A stretch of 58,392 nucleotides of DNA from Anaerolineae bacterium. GTDB lineage: Bacteria; Chloroflexota; Anaerolineae; Aggregatilineales; Phototrophicaceae. Position 1 is the stretch's first letter; each line of letters begins with the position of its first letter. This document shows, piece by piece, positions 24,680 through 31,540 of the stretch. The notes below the pieces were generated by a model. The model searched no databases. It saw only the letters and a program-made list of their open reading frames with translations, and was not told the origin of the DNA. Both the position numbers and the translations under genes were made by a program. The stretch is taken from contig JALOOI010000002.1 of the NCBI GenBank assembly GCA_025454495.1, forward strand, positions 1-58,392, given 5' to 3'.

Positions 24680-25645
24680 ATGATGAATGATCCGGTATTG
24701 CTGAATGAGTGGCATGTGCTGTGCCGCAGCGAAGATGTGCCGCCGGGGCGGCCGCACGCAGCCCGGCTGCTGGGCGAAGACCTGGTGCTGTGGCGGGCCG
24801 GCGACCGGGTGCTGGCCTGGCAGGATTTATGCATTCATCGCGGCACCCGCCTGTCCCTGGGCAAAACCGACGGCGTAACGCTCACCTGCCCGTATCACGG
24901 CTGGGTGTACGACGCGCAGGGCCAGTGCATTCGCATCCCGGCTCACCCGGAACAGGTGCCACCGGAACGCGCCCGCGTGCAGCAGTACCGGGCCGTGGAG
25001 CGCTATGGCTGGGTGTGGGTGACACCGGGCAACCCGGCCCACGACATTCCGCTGTTCCCGGAATGGGACGACGCGAGTTTTCGTAAGATCGCCTGCGGGC
25101 CCTATGCTTTTCGCGCCAGTGCCCCCCGCGTGATCGAAAATTTTCTGGATGTGGCGCATTTCCCCTTTGTGCATGAAGGCTACCTGGGCGACCCGGCGCA
25201 TACGCGCATCAGCGATTACCAGGCGGTGACGGACGAACACGGCATCACGGCGGATAACATCGAACTGTGGCAGCCCGACCCGGACGGTACCGGCGTGGGG
25301 CGCTACGTCACCTATACTTACCGGGTGATGCGCCCGCTGCTGGCCTACTTCCTCAAGAAGACGGCCCAGGCTTTCTCCATCTATTTCGCTGTCACCCCGG
25401 TGGATGAACTGGCCAGCGTGGGCTGGATGTGGATGAACATGAATTACGGGCACGAACTGCCGGCGGAGCAGTTACGCGCCTTTCAGGATACCGTCAGCGG
25501 GCAGGATGTGCCCATTGTGGAATCGCAGCGGCCGGAACGGCTGCCGCTGGATTTGCAGGCGGAGCTGCACCTGCGTTCTGACCGGACGGCGATTGCCTAC
25601 CGGCGCTGGCTGCGCGACCTGGGGCTGAGCTTCGGCACGGCGTAA
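24680..25645 (+). CDS. Rieske non-heme iron oxygenase, alpha-subunit type
   Basis: 321 residues. The Rieske [2Fe-2S] ligands are C51-x-H53 (CIHRG) and C70-x2-H73 (CPYHGW). The mononuclear iron site is in NFLDVAHFPFVHEG: D157 bridges, H160 and H165 bind iron, and a distal aspartate or glutamate is expected nearer the C-terminus. Relatives in this size class are O-demethylases and pheophorbide/choline-type monooxygenases that hydroxylate or demethylate small aromatic or cyclic substrates. AGGAG upstream supports the double-Met start at 24680. No reductase or ferredoxin partner is adjacent, so electron donors must come from elsewhere. Substrate unknown. Confidence 0.88.
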   Translation: MMNDPVLLNEWHVLCRSEDVPPGRPHAARLLGEDLVLWRAGDRVLAWQDLCIHRGTRLSLGKTDGVTLTCPYHGWVYDAQGQCIRIPAHPEQVPPERARVQQYRAVERYGWVWVTPGNPAHDIPLFPEWDDASFRKIACGPYAFRASAPRVIENFLDVAHFPFVHEGYLGDPAHTRISDYQAVTDEHGITADNIELWQPDPDGTGVGRYVTYTYRVMRPLLAYFLKKTAQAFSIYFAVTPVDELASVGWMWMNMNYGHELPAEQLRAFQDTVSGQDVPIVESQRPERLPLDLQAELHLRSDRTAIAYRRWLRDLGLSFGTA

Positions 25646-25912
25646 TTGTTTGTGGCCGGGAACGCTGTTTTTCGCATTATCCAGTCTCAACAGGCTGTAG
25701 CGTCCCATCCTATCGCACACCTCCCCTCAGCGTCTCCGTCGGGCCGCTGCTGTGTTCTGCCGCCTGCTCCTCCCCGCCGCCATACATGAGGCAGGTCCCC
25801 CATCCCCCTCACCCCACACCTGCGGGTGACAGCCGCCCATTTTTGCACTATCATCACCTGTGTTAAGGGATTTAAACAGTCTTACACAGCCGTTCAGGAC
25901 TACACTGAGATT
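25646..25912 (+). other. Intergenic stretch before mutM
   Basis: 267 bases without a supported gene. An upstream extension of the mutM frame (from 25826) is open but unlike any MutM N-terminus. C-rich tracts are present; I see no convincing hairpin terminator, RNA gene or consensus promoter, though TTAAGG and TTACAC near 25862-25885 could form weak elements. Confidence 0.5.
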
Positions 25913-26740
25913 ATGCCAGAATTACCGGAAGTCGAAACTGTGGTGCGCGGGCTGCGGGAGCCGCTGGTGGGCCAAACGCTGCACAGCATGTGGGTGGAAC
26001 GGGCCAGCACCGTTCACAGCCCCGCACCGGAACAATTCGCGGCCCGCATTCGCGGCCAGCGCGTGCAGGCGCTGTCGCGCCGCGCCAAATACATCGTCAT
26101 CCACCTGGAGCATGACTTTTTGCTGGTGCACCTGAAGATGACCGGGCGGCTGTACGTGGCTGCGGCCGGCGCGGCTTACCCGGCCGATGCCTGGGTGCGC
26201 GTGCGCTTCGGGCTGGATGCCGGCCACGAACTGCGCTTTTCGGACGCGCGGCGCTTCGGCCGGGTGTACCTCACGGCGCACCTGGCAGACATCACCGGCG
26301 GCCTGGGGCCGGAGCCGCTGGACGATGATTTTACGCTGGAACGCTTCGCCGGGCGCATCGCCGGGCACCGCCGCCCGCTGAAACCGCTGCTGCTGGATCA
26401 GGCGTTCATCGCCGGGGTGGGCAACATTTACGCCGATGAAGCGCTGCACCGGGCCCGGCTGCATCCGCTGCGCCCGGCCAGCAGCCTCACCGCCGCCGAG
26501 GTCGCCGCGCTGTACACCATGATTCGCGCGGCGCTCAACGATGGCATCAACCATGAAGGCGCAAGCGTCAACTGGTATCGCAAGCCGGATGGCACCACCG
26601 GCACCGCGCAGGACGGGCTGACGGTGTACGGCCGCGACGGCCGCCCCTGCCTGACCTGCGGCCATGTCATTGAAAAAATCCGGGTGGTGCAGCGCGGCAC
26701 GCATTTTTGCCCGGTCTGCCAGCCGCTGCCGGAGCGCTAA
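25913..26740 (+). CDS. mutM: Formamidopyrimidine-DNA glycosylase
   Basis: 275 residues, the usual size. Base-excision repair enzyme that removes 8-oxoguanine and formamidopyrimidines and nicks the abasic site. It begins PELPEVETVVRGL after Met, giving the catalytic Pro2 and Glu3; K59 in RRAKYIVIHLE is the conserved phosphate-contacting lysine. The helix-two-turn-helix appears in DQAFIAGVGNIYADEALHRA, and the C-terminal zinc finger is complete (CLTCG and CPVCQ pairs). The start is fixed by the obligatory N-terminal proline rather than by a ribosome-binding site, which is weak here. It is followed after 18 bases by the membrane-anchored protein. Confidence 0.97.
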   Translation: MPELPEVETVVRGLREPLVGQTLHSMWVERASTVHSPAPEQFAARIRGQRVQALSRRAKYIVIHLEHDFLLVHLKMTGRLYVAAAGAAYPADAWVRVRFGLDAGHELRFSDARRFGRVYLTAHLADITGGLGPEPLDDDFTLERFAGRIAGHRRPLKPLLLDQAFIAGVGNIYADEALHRARLHPLRPASSLTAAEVAALYTMIRAALNDGINHEGASVNWYRKPDGTTGTAQDGLTVYGRDGRPCLTCGHVIEKIRVVQRGTHFCPVCQPLPER

Positions 26741-26758
26741 TTCAACGGAGTGAGGACG

Positions 26759-27745
26759 ATGGACATCAACGCCTTTATCGCCCAGATGGCCCCGCTGTTC
26801 GCCAGCATGATTCTGTTCCCGCTGGTGCTGCTGTTCGGGTTTTTCGTGGCCCGGTCACAGTGGCGGGCTTACCGTCAACGGCAGGGCGACACCGGCCCGG
26901 CCGCCGCCCCGGCCAGGCCCGCAACCGCCGAGGGAGCCAGTGCGCTGGATCAACTGCGCCAGGCCGCCGCCCCTGTTGACCCCGCCGACCTGCCCGACCT
27001 GGATCTGCTGCTGAAACCGGAGCCAGCGCGGGCCCGGCCCTCCGCCCTGCGCGAAGTCGCCACCACCCCGCAGCGCCTGCGGCTGCACACCGGCAGCATC
27101 ATCCAGGCGCAGGAACTGCTCACCATCCTGCGCGATGAGCGCGATGGCCGCCTGCTGGTGCAAATGGGCGCGGCCGGCTATCGCAGCCTGAGCGATGCGC
27201 CGGAGATGAAAAAAGCCTTCACCACGCTGATGAAAGAACTATCGGGGGTGATCCTTACGCCGGATACGCCGGCCGCCGACAACGCCGAACCGGACTTTTT
27301 GCCGGCCGCCGAAACCCCGCCCCCCGCGCCGCCGGTTGCGGCCGCCCCGCCCCCCCCTGCGCCCGCCCCCGCCGCGCCGCCGGTTAAAAAGACCGCGCCG
27401 CCACCGGCCCCGGCCGCGGGGGCCATGCCCGGCGACCTGCCCAGTTACAAATTCGACGATAACCCGGCGAAGATCGCCTATAACCGCAGCGGCTTCGTGA
27501 AAAAAGTGGATTTTGTGCCCCCGCCTGACCTGGATATCCCCTCGGCCATCGAAGCGTATCTTCAGTACAAAATTCAATACACGCCCGAATTTCAGCAGCA
27601 GGATATTCATGTGCGCCGGGCGCTGGATGGCGGCGTGCGAATTCAGGTGGGCAGCACCTTCTACGACTCGGTGGAGGATGTGACGCAGCCAGAGGTGAAA
27701 CAATTTTTGAAAGAAACCATCGCTGAATGGCAGGAACGCCAGTAA
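26759..27745 (+). CDS. Membrane-anchored protein of unknown function with Pro/Ala-rich linker
   Basis: 328 residues. One N-terminal transmembrane helix (FASMILFPLVLLFGFFVA, about residues 15-35) is followed by a charged, low-complexity stretch. A compact domain (about 105-175: RLRLHTGSIIQAQELLTIL, LLVQMGAAGYRSLSDAPE, AFTTLMKELSGVIL) comes next, then a long Pro/Ala linker (about 190-235, APAPAAPPVKK) and a C-terminal folded domain (about 250-328, FVKKVDFVPPP to KQFLKETIAEWQER). I recognise no named family or catalytic motif. ATG 26759 is chosen with GGAG/GAGG upstream. It is probably co-transcribed with mutM and the Uma2 gene. Confidence 0.78.
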   Translation: MDINAFIAQMAPLFASMILFPLVLLFGFFVARSQWRAYRQRQGDTGPAAAPARPATAEGASALDQLRQAAAPVDPADLPDLDLLLKPEPARARPSALREVATTPQRLRLHTGSIIQAQELLTILRDERDGRLLVQMGAAGYRSLSDAPEMKKAFTTLMKELSGVILTPDTPAADNAEPDFLPAAETPPPAPPVAAAPPPPAPAPAAPPVKKTAPPPAPAAGAMPGDLPSYKFDDNPAKIAYNRSGFVKKVDFVPPPDLDIPSAIEAYLQYKIQYTPEFQQQDIHVRRALDGGVRIQVGSTFYDSVEDVTQPEVKQFLKETIAEWQERQ

Positions 27746-27774
27746 GTGGCCCGCACAGGCCAGGAGGCAGCCCC

Positions 27775-28410
27775 ATGATCGCCAGCCCGCAAACGCCCGC
27801 CCCCGCCCGCACCCTCAGCCTGGAAGCGCTGCTGGCGCTGGATGAATCCATCCGTATTGAAATCATCGCCGAGGAGATTGTGCCCATGCCGGCGGCCGGG
27901 GGTGTTCACCATATGATCGCCGCCAATATTTACCGTTTGCTGGATCGTTATGTCAGTGTGCGGGATATTGGCCTCATGCTTTTTGATGGCTTCACTTACC
28001 TGATATATTCGCCGGCCGGGCGGCTGAAGGATTCTTACGTGCCGGATGTTTCGTTCCTCAGCGCTCAGAATATCCCCGCCGGGTGGGAGGTGGAAAAACC
28101 GCATCCCGGCACGCCTGACGTGGCGGTGGAAATTATGTCGCCGGGGGACGATGCCGAACTGCTGCTGACCAAAATTCGCACGTATCTGGAAAAAGGCACG
28201 CAGCAGGTGTGGGTCATTTATCCCCGGCTGCGCGAGGTGCATCAATATTTACGCAGCGAACCCGCGCGGATTCGCCTGTATCGCGGCGACGAGAGCGTGG
28301 ATGCCGAAGCGCTGTTCCCTGGCATCGAAGGGCTGACGCTGCCGGCCATCTTTAAGCTGCCCGCCTGGGTGCAGGCGCAGCAGGCCGCCCCGCCGGCCGA
28401 CCCCGCCTGA
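27775..28410 (+). CDS. Uma2-family PD-(D/E)XK nuclease-fold protein
   Basis: 211 residues of the Uma2 (DUF820) family, abundant in Chloroflexota and cyanobacteria, with the restriction-endonuclease fold. The active-site pattern is visible: SYVPDVSFL (Asp), DVAVEIMSPGD (Glu) and the trailing KIRTYLEKGTQQVWVIYP with lysine and the hallmark strand. AGGAGG at 27762-27767 gives an ideal ribosome-binding site for ATG 27775. Biological role is not established for the family; many copies per genome and transposon association are common. No mobile flanks are seen here. Confidence 0.87.
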   Translation: MIASPQTPAPARTLSLEALLALDESIRIEIIAEEIVPMPAAGGVHHMIAANIYRLLDRYVSVRDIGLMLFDGFTYLIYSPAGRLKDSYVPDVSFLSAQNIPAGWEVEKPHPGTPDVAVEIMSPGDDAELLLTKIRTYLEKGTQQVWVIYPRLREVHQYLRSEPARIRLYRGDESVDAEALFPGIEGLTLPAIFKLPAWVQAQQAAPPADPA

Positions 28411-28412
28411 CG

Positions 28413-29276
28413 TTAGACGGACAGCACCGGCACAGCCGCCGGCACCAGTTCCATGCCGCCGCCCTCCCGCGCCACCAGGTGCCCCGCCGGGCGGGTGCCA
28501 TCATGCGGGAACATGAGCAGCGCCCCGGTGGCCAGCGCCCATTGCTGCCAGGCGCGTTTGGTCTCCAGCGTCCGCAGCGGCTCCACATCATAGGCCGTCA
28601 TCCAGCCCAGGCGCTCAAAATGCACCGCATACGAAGCCAGATCGCACACAAAGGCCGCGTGCTGCCCCTGGCTCTCCAGGCGCACGCTCATATGCCCCGG
28701 CGTGTGCCCCGGCGTAACGATCCCGTGTATCCCCGGCAGCAGTTCTGTATCGCCGTCCAGCAGGCGCATTTGCCCGCTCGCCACCAGCGGCTGATAATTA
28801 TCCGCCAGATAGGTGGCGCGGGTGCGTTCATTGGGCTGCCGGGCATCTTCATACTCCCGGCGCTGCACCACATACTCCGCCTGCGGGAACAGCGGCACCA
28901 GGCGGCCATCGGGCGCAAAAACGGTATTGCCGCCGCAGTGGTCGCCGTGCAAATGCGTATTAATCACCAGATGCACCGCCTCCGGCGCGATGCCCAGGTG
29001 CGCCAGCCCGCGCCGCAGCCCGCCGGTACGCTCAATATTCCAGAAGCGTAAACTTTTTGCGTCCAGCTTTTCGCCCAGGCCGGTATCAATGAGGATATTG
29101 CGCCCGTGGGCCCGCACCAGCAAACAGTGCTGGTTCATCGGGATCAGGTTATCGGCATCCGGCGTAAAATAGCGCTGCCACAATTTGCGCGGCACCAGCC
29201 CGAAGGCCCCGCCACCATCCACATGGCTGGTGACATCGTTGATGAGGTACATTTCGAAAGCGCCACGCTGGATCAC
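28413..29276 (-). CDS. MBL-fold metallo-hydrolase (lactonase-like)
   Basis: 287 residues. The metallo-beta-lactamase signature THLHGDHCGG gives the HxHxDH dinuclear zinc site; GHTPGHMSVRL adds the third histidine and FVCDLA the bridging aspartate. Overall layout resembles N-acyl-homoserine-lactone lactonases and related esterases, but MBL-fold substrate cannot be fixed from motifs. The start is a GTG at 29276 that overlaps the adenosine deaminase stop by four bases; an ATG 24 bases inside is an alternative with no better ribosome-binding site. It is the last gene of the four-gene unit starting at 31010 and converges on the Uma2 gene with a two-base gap. Confidence 0.86.
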   Translation of the reverse strand: MIQRGAFEMYLINDVTSHVDGGGAFGLVPRKLWQRYFTPDADNLIPMNQHCLLVRAHGRNILIDTGLGEKLDAKSLRFWNIERTGGLRRGLAHLGIAPEAVHLVINTHLHGDHCGGNTVFAPDGRLVPLFPQAEYVVQRREYEDARQPNERTRATYLADNYQPLVASGQMRLLDGDTELLPGIHGIVTPGHTPGHMSVRLESQGQHAAFVCDLASYAVHFERLGWMTAYDVEPLRTLETKRAWQQWALATGALLMFPHDGTRPAGHLVAREGGGMELVPAAVPVLSV

Positions 29277-30340
29277 AACTCACCCTGCGACGACGATAAC
29301 GGCACAAAATTCACCAGTTGCGCCTGGAAGTGCGTCACCAGGCGGGCGCGTTCTGCCTCCGGCAAAAAGGCCGCCTGCGCGGCCCGCAGCAGCGCGGCTT
29401 TCACATCGTTCAGCGTCAGCCCCAGGTGCTGCATCACCCCGGCGATCTCTTCGCTCAGCGTCAAATTGCAGATGGACGGATCATCGGTGTTGAGGGTGGT
29501 CATCAGCCGGTGCTGCATCAACAGCGGCAGCGGGTGCTCCGCCAGGGAATTGACCACCCCGCTGAGATAATTGCTGGCCGGGCACACCTCCAGCACGATC
29601 TGGCGCTCCAGCAGCACATTGACCATACCGGGGTCTTCCAGCACGCGGATACCGTGGCCGATGCGCATCGCCCCCAGGCTGCCCACGGCATCCCACACGC
29701 TGGCCGCGCCACTCCATTCGCCGGCATGGACGGTCACGCCCAGGCCGTCGCGGCGGGCTTCGCGGAAAATGGAGCGAAACGGCGTGGCCGGGAAATCCGC
29801 CTCGGCCCCGGCTAAATCCAGCGCCACCACCCCGTGCTGCCGCTGATCCACGGCCGCCTGGGCCACTTTTTCGCCGATAGCCACCGACTCATGCCGGTTC
29901 ATGGAGACGATCAGCCGCACCTCAATGTTACAATCGGCGGCGGCCTGGCAGGCAGTCTGGGCCACCAGCGCCACCATCTCCGCCAGCGGGGTCTGGCTGA
30001 TGTTGGCCAGCGCCATGGGCGTAAAGCGCAGTTCCATATACTGCACATTATCCGCCGCGGCATCTTCCACCGCCTCGCGGGTGATGCGGGCCACCACCTC
30101 ATTGGAGCGATAAAACTGGCGCAGCATGGTAAATTTGCTCAGGAAGTGGCGCGGGGAACGCTTTTCATCCGGCATCATCTGCACAAACGGGCGCAGCGTT
30201 TCAATGTCGTATTCCGGCATTTCAATGCCATACTGGCGGGCAATATCCAGCAGTGTCGTCAGCCGCACAGAGCCTTCCAGATGCCGATGCAGCTCAATTT
30301 TGGGCAGCGCTCTGGCCGTTGCTAACACTTGAGAATCCAC
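29273..30340 (-). CDS. add: Adenosine deaminase
   Basis: 355 residues, as usual for ADA. It deaminates adenosine or deoxyadenosine to inosine in purine salvage; some relatives act on other aminated purines. Motifs: PKIELHRHLEGS (zinc-binding HxH), VHAGEWSG (catalytic Glu and His), RIGHGIRV and LNTDDPS (zinc and catalytic Asp pair). GTG 30340 is preferred because GAGGA lies 10 bases upstream; a longer frame from 30436 would run into the upstream membrane gene. It overlaps the MBL gene by four bases. Confidence 0.93.
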   Translation of the reverse strand: MDSQVLATARALPKIELHRHLEGSVRLTTLLDIARQYGIEMPEYDIETLRPFVQMMPDEKRSPRHFLSKFTMLRQFYRSNEVVARITREAVEDAAADNVQYMELRFTPMALANISQTPLAEMVALVAQTACQAAADCNIEVRLIVSMNRHESVAIGEKVAQAAVDQRQHGVVALDLAGAEADFPATPFRSIFREARRDGLGVTVHAGEWSGAASVWDAVGSLGAMRIGHGIRVLEDPGMVNVLLERQIVLEVCPASNYLSGVVNSLAEHPLPLLMQHRLMTTLNTDDPSICNLTLSEEIAGVMQHLGLTLNDVKAALLRAAQAAFLPEAERARLVTHFQAQLVNFVPLSSSQGEL

Positions 30341-30396
30341 CGGATTATTATCCTCATCACCCGACCGGGATACCCCCGGCCGCGGGCCGGGCAGCG

Positions 30397-30717
30397 CTAA
30401 TCGCGTTCTGCCAGCAGCCAGCTCCAGTAATACCACGTAATGACCAGGGCCAGCGTGACACCCAGGGCAGGCAGGCCATCACACAGGATAATATACACCA
30501 GATTTTGATTCAAAGTGGTGGTGGAGGGGGGCAGGGTTAAATAATACAAACGGCCCAGCAGCCCGGCCGCGACCAGCAGGGCCGCCACGTACAGCCCGCG
30601 ATAATGCGGCCGGGCATGGGTGACGGTGCCCAGGCGCTGGCTGAGGCGGGCCAGCAGCAGCAGCAGCGCGATCACCGCCCCCTGCCCGATGATGGCCGCG
30701 GCATCCAGCAGCATCAT
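30397..30717 (-). CDS. Small membrane protein, ADA-operon, downstream member
   Basis: 106 residues, start MMLLDAAAIIGQG. About three or four hydrophobic helices (GAVIALLLLLARL, GLYVAALLVAAGLLG, LVYIILCDGLPALGVTLALVI) with an aromatic-rich end (TWYYWSWLL). No known motif. Its ATG overlaps the stop of the preceding small membrane gene (ATGA, 30714-30717), so the two proteins are probably made in fixed ratio and may pair. Function unknown. Confidence 0.7.
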   Translation of the reverse strand: MMLLDAAAIIGQGAVIALLLLLARLSQRLGTVTHARPHYRGLYVAALLVAAGLLGRLYYLTLPPSTTTLNQNLVYIILCDGLPALGVTLALVITWYYWSWLLAERD

Positions 30718-31010
30718 GGGCGCTGCACCAGCATCACGCGGTACAGGTGCAGGCACAGCACCAGCAGCACCCCGCCCGACAGCAGCAGCAGCAGCGCCCC
30801 GGCCGCATCGCCGTGCACCGTATCAATACTGGCATAACGCACCGCCGCCGCCCCCAGGCCGGCCACCGGCACCGTATACCACCAGAACCAGGTGCGTATC
30901 CCGGAAAAGCGAGCATAAAAACGCGCAATCAACAGGAGGAACAACAGCAGCGCCGCCAGAGGAAACCAGGTATACAACACCAGGAATTGATGCAGGGAGA
31001 CGCTGCTCAC
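30714..31010 (-). CDS. Small membrane protein, ADA-operon, upstream member
   Basis: 98 residues with three predicted helices: FLVLYTWFPLAALLLFLLLI, TWFWWYTVPVAGLGAA and GALLLLLSGGVLLVLCLHLY. No family recognised. It leads a coupled pair with the 106-residue protein, upstream of adenosine deaminase; whether the pair is functionally tied to nucleoside metabolism is unknown. Confidence 0.68.
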   Translation of the reverse strand: MSSVSLHQFLVLYTWFPLAALLLFLLLIARFYARFSGIRTWFWWYTVPVAGLGAAAVRYASIDTVHGDAAGALLLLLSGGVLLVLCLHLYRVMLVQRP

Positions 31011-31030
31011 ACGCCGGCTGACCTCATCGG

Positions 31031-31423
31031 CTACAGGTCATGTCCCGGCGAAAAGCTCATGCCGTGAATGACATACTGAATGGCTTTCACACGGAATTCG
31101 CGGTTGTAACAGGCTCCCACGAAATCGGCAATGAGATGGCGCACATCCGGGCTGGTGACGTAGCGGTAGATCATCATGCCCGAAACCAGCGTGGCTTCCA
31201 GAATATCGGCCTCGACCAGCGCATCCAGTTCGCGCTGCACCGTCCGGGTATCCCGGCCGATGTAACCGGCAATGTTTTCGACTGTATCCGCAGTGTGGGG
31301 GTTATCGTGGAAGAAGCGCACCAGGTCCCACTTGATGAAAGAATTGACCTTGAATCGCAGAAAGTGTTCCCAGGTGGGGGTCATCTGAGAATTGACGAGG
31401 GTTTTGGAGGCTACCTGCGCCAT
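31031..31423 (-). CDS. Winged-helix DNA-binding protein
   Basis: 130 residues from ATG 31423 with AGGAGC upstream. The central part is a winged helix: FIKWDLVRFFHDNPHTADT, VENIAGYIGRDTRTVQREL (recognition helix) and VEADILEATLVSGMMIYRY (wing). Flanking segments are short and lack an obvious ligand domain, suggesting a small stand-alone regulator of the ArsR/MarR-like structural class; the precise family is not recognised. It has its own extended -10 promoter and lies between secA and the small-membrane-protein/ADA unit, which it may regulate. Confidence 0.75.
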   Translation of the reverse strand: MAQVASKTLVNSQMTPTWEHFLRFKVNSFIKWDLVRFFHDNPHTADTVENIAGYIGRDTRTVQRELDALVEADILEATLVSGMMIYRYVTSPDVRHLIADFVGACYNREFRVKAIQYVIHGMSFSPGHDL

Positions 31424-31472
31424 CAACCTTGCTCCTGTTTGGGTGGATACAGAACCGCACACTGCAAAAACA

Positions 31473-31481
31473 ATCTTAGCA
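31473..31481 (-). promoter_or_regulatory. Extended -10 promoter of the winged-helix gene
   Basis: Minus strand TGCTAAGAT, 50 bases before ATG 31423, immediately after the secA hairpin. Confidence 0.45.
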
Positions 31482-31487
31482 GGAAGC

Positions 31488-31518
31488 CCTGCCGAAGATA
31501 AGAGCGTTCTTCGGCAGG
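31488..31518 (-). terminator. Terminator hairpin of secA
   Basis: Perfect 11-bp stem (31488-31498 with 31508-31518, CCTGCCGAAGA/TCTTCGGCAGG) and a 9-nt loop, 23 bases after the secA stop. A T-rich stretch (TTGTTTTT) occurs about 15 bases later, so it is a strong hairpin with imperfect U-tract. Confidence 0.65.
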
Positions 31519-31540
31519 CGTGTTTGTCGGCGACGAAAGC

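Noticed and set aside
27293-27420. C-rich low-complexity DNA
   Set aside because: Explained by the Pro/Ala linker of the membrane-anchored protein.
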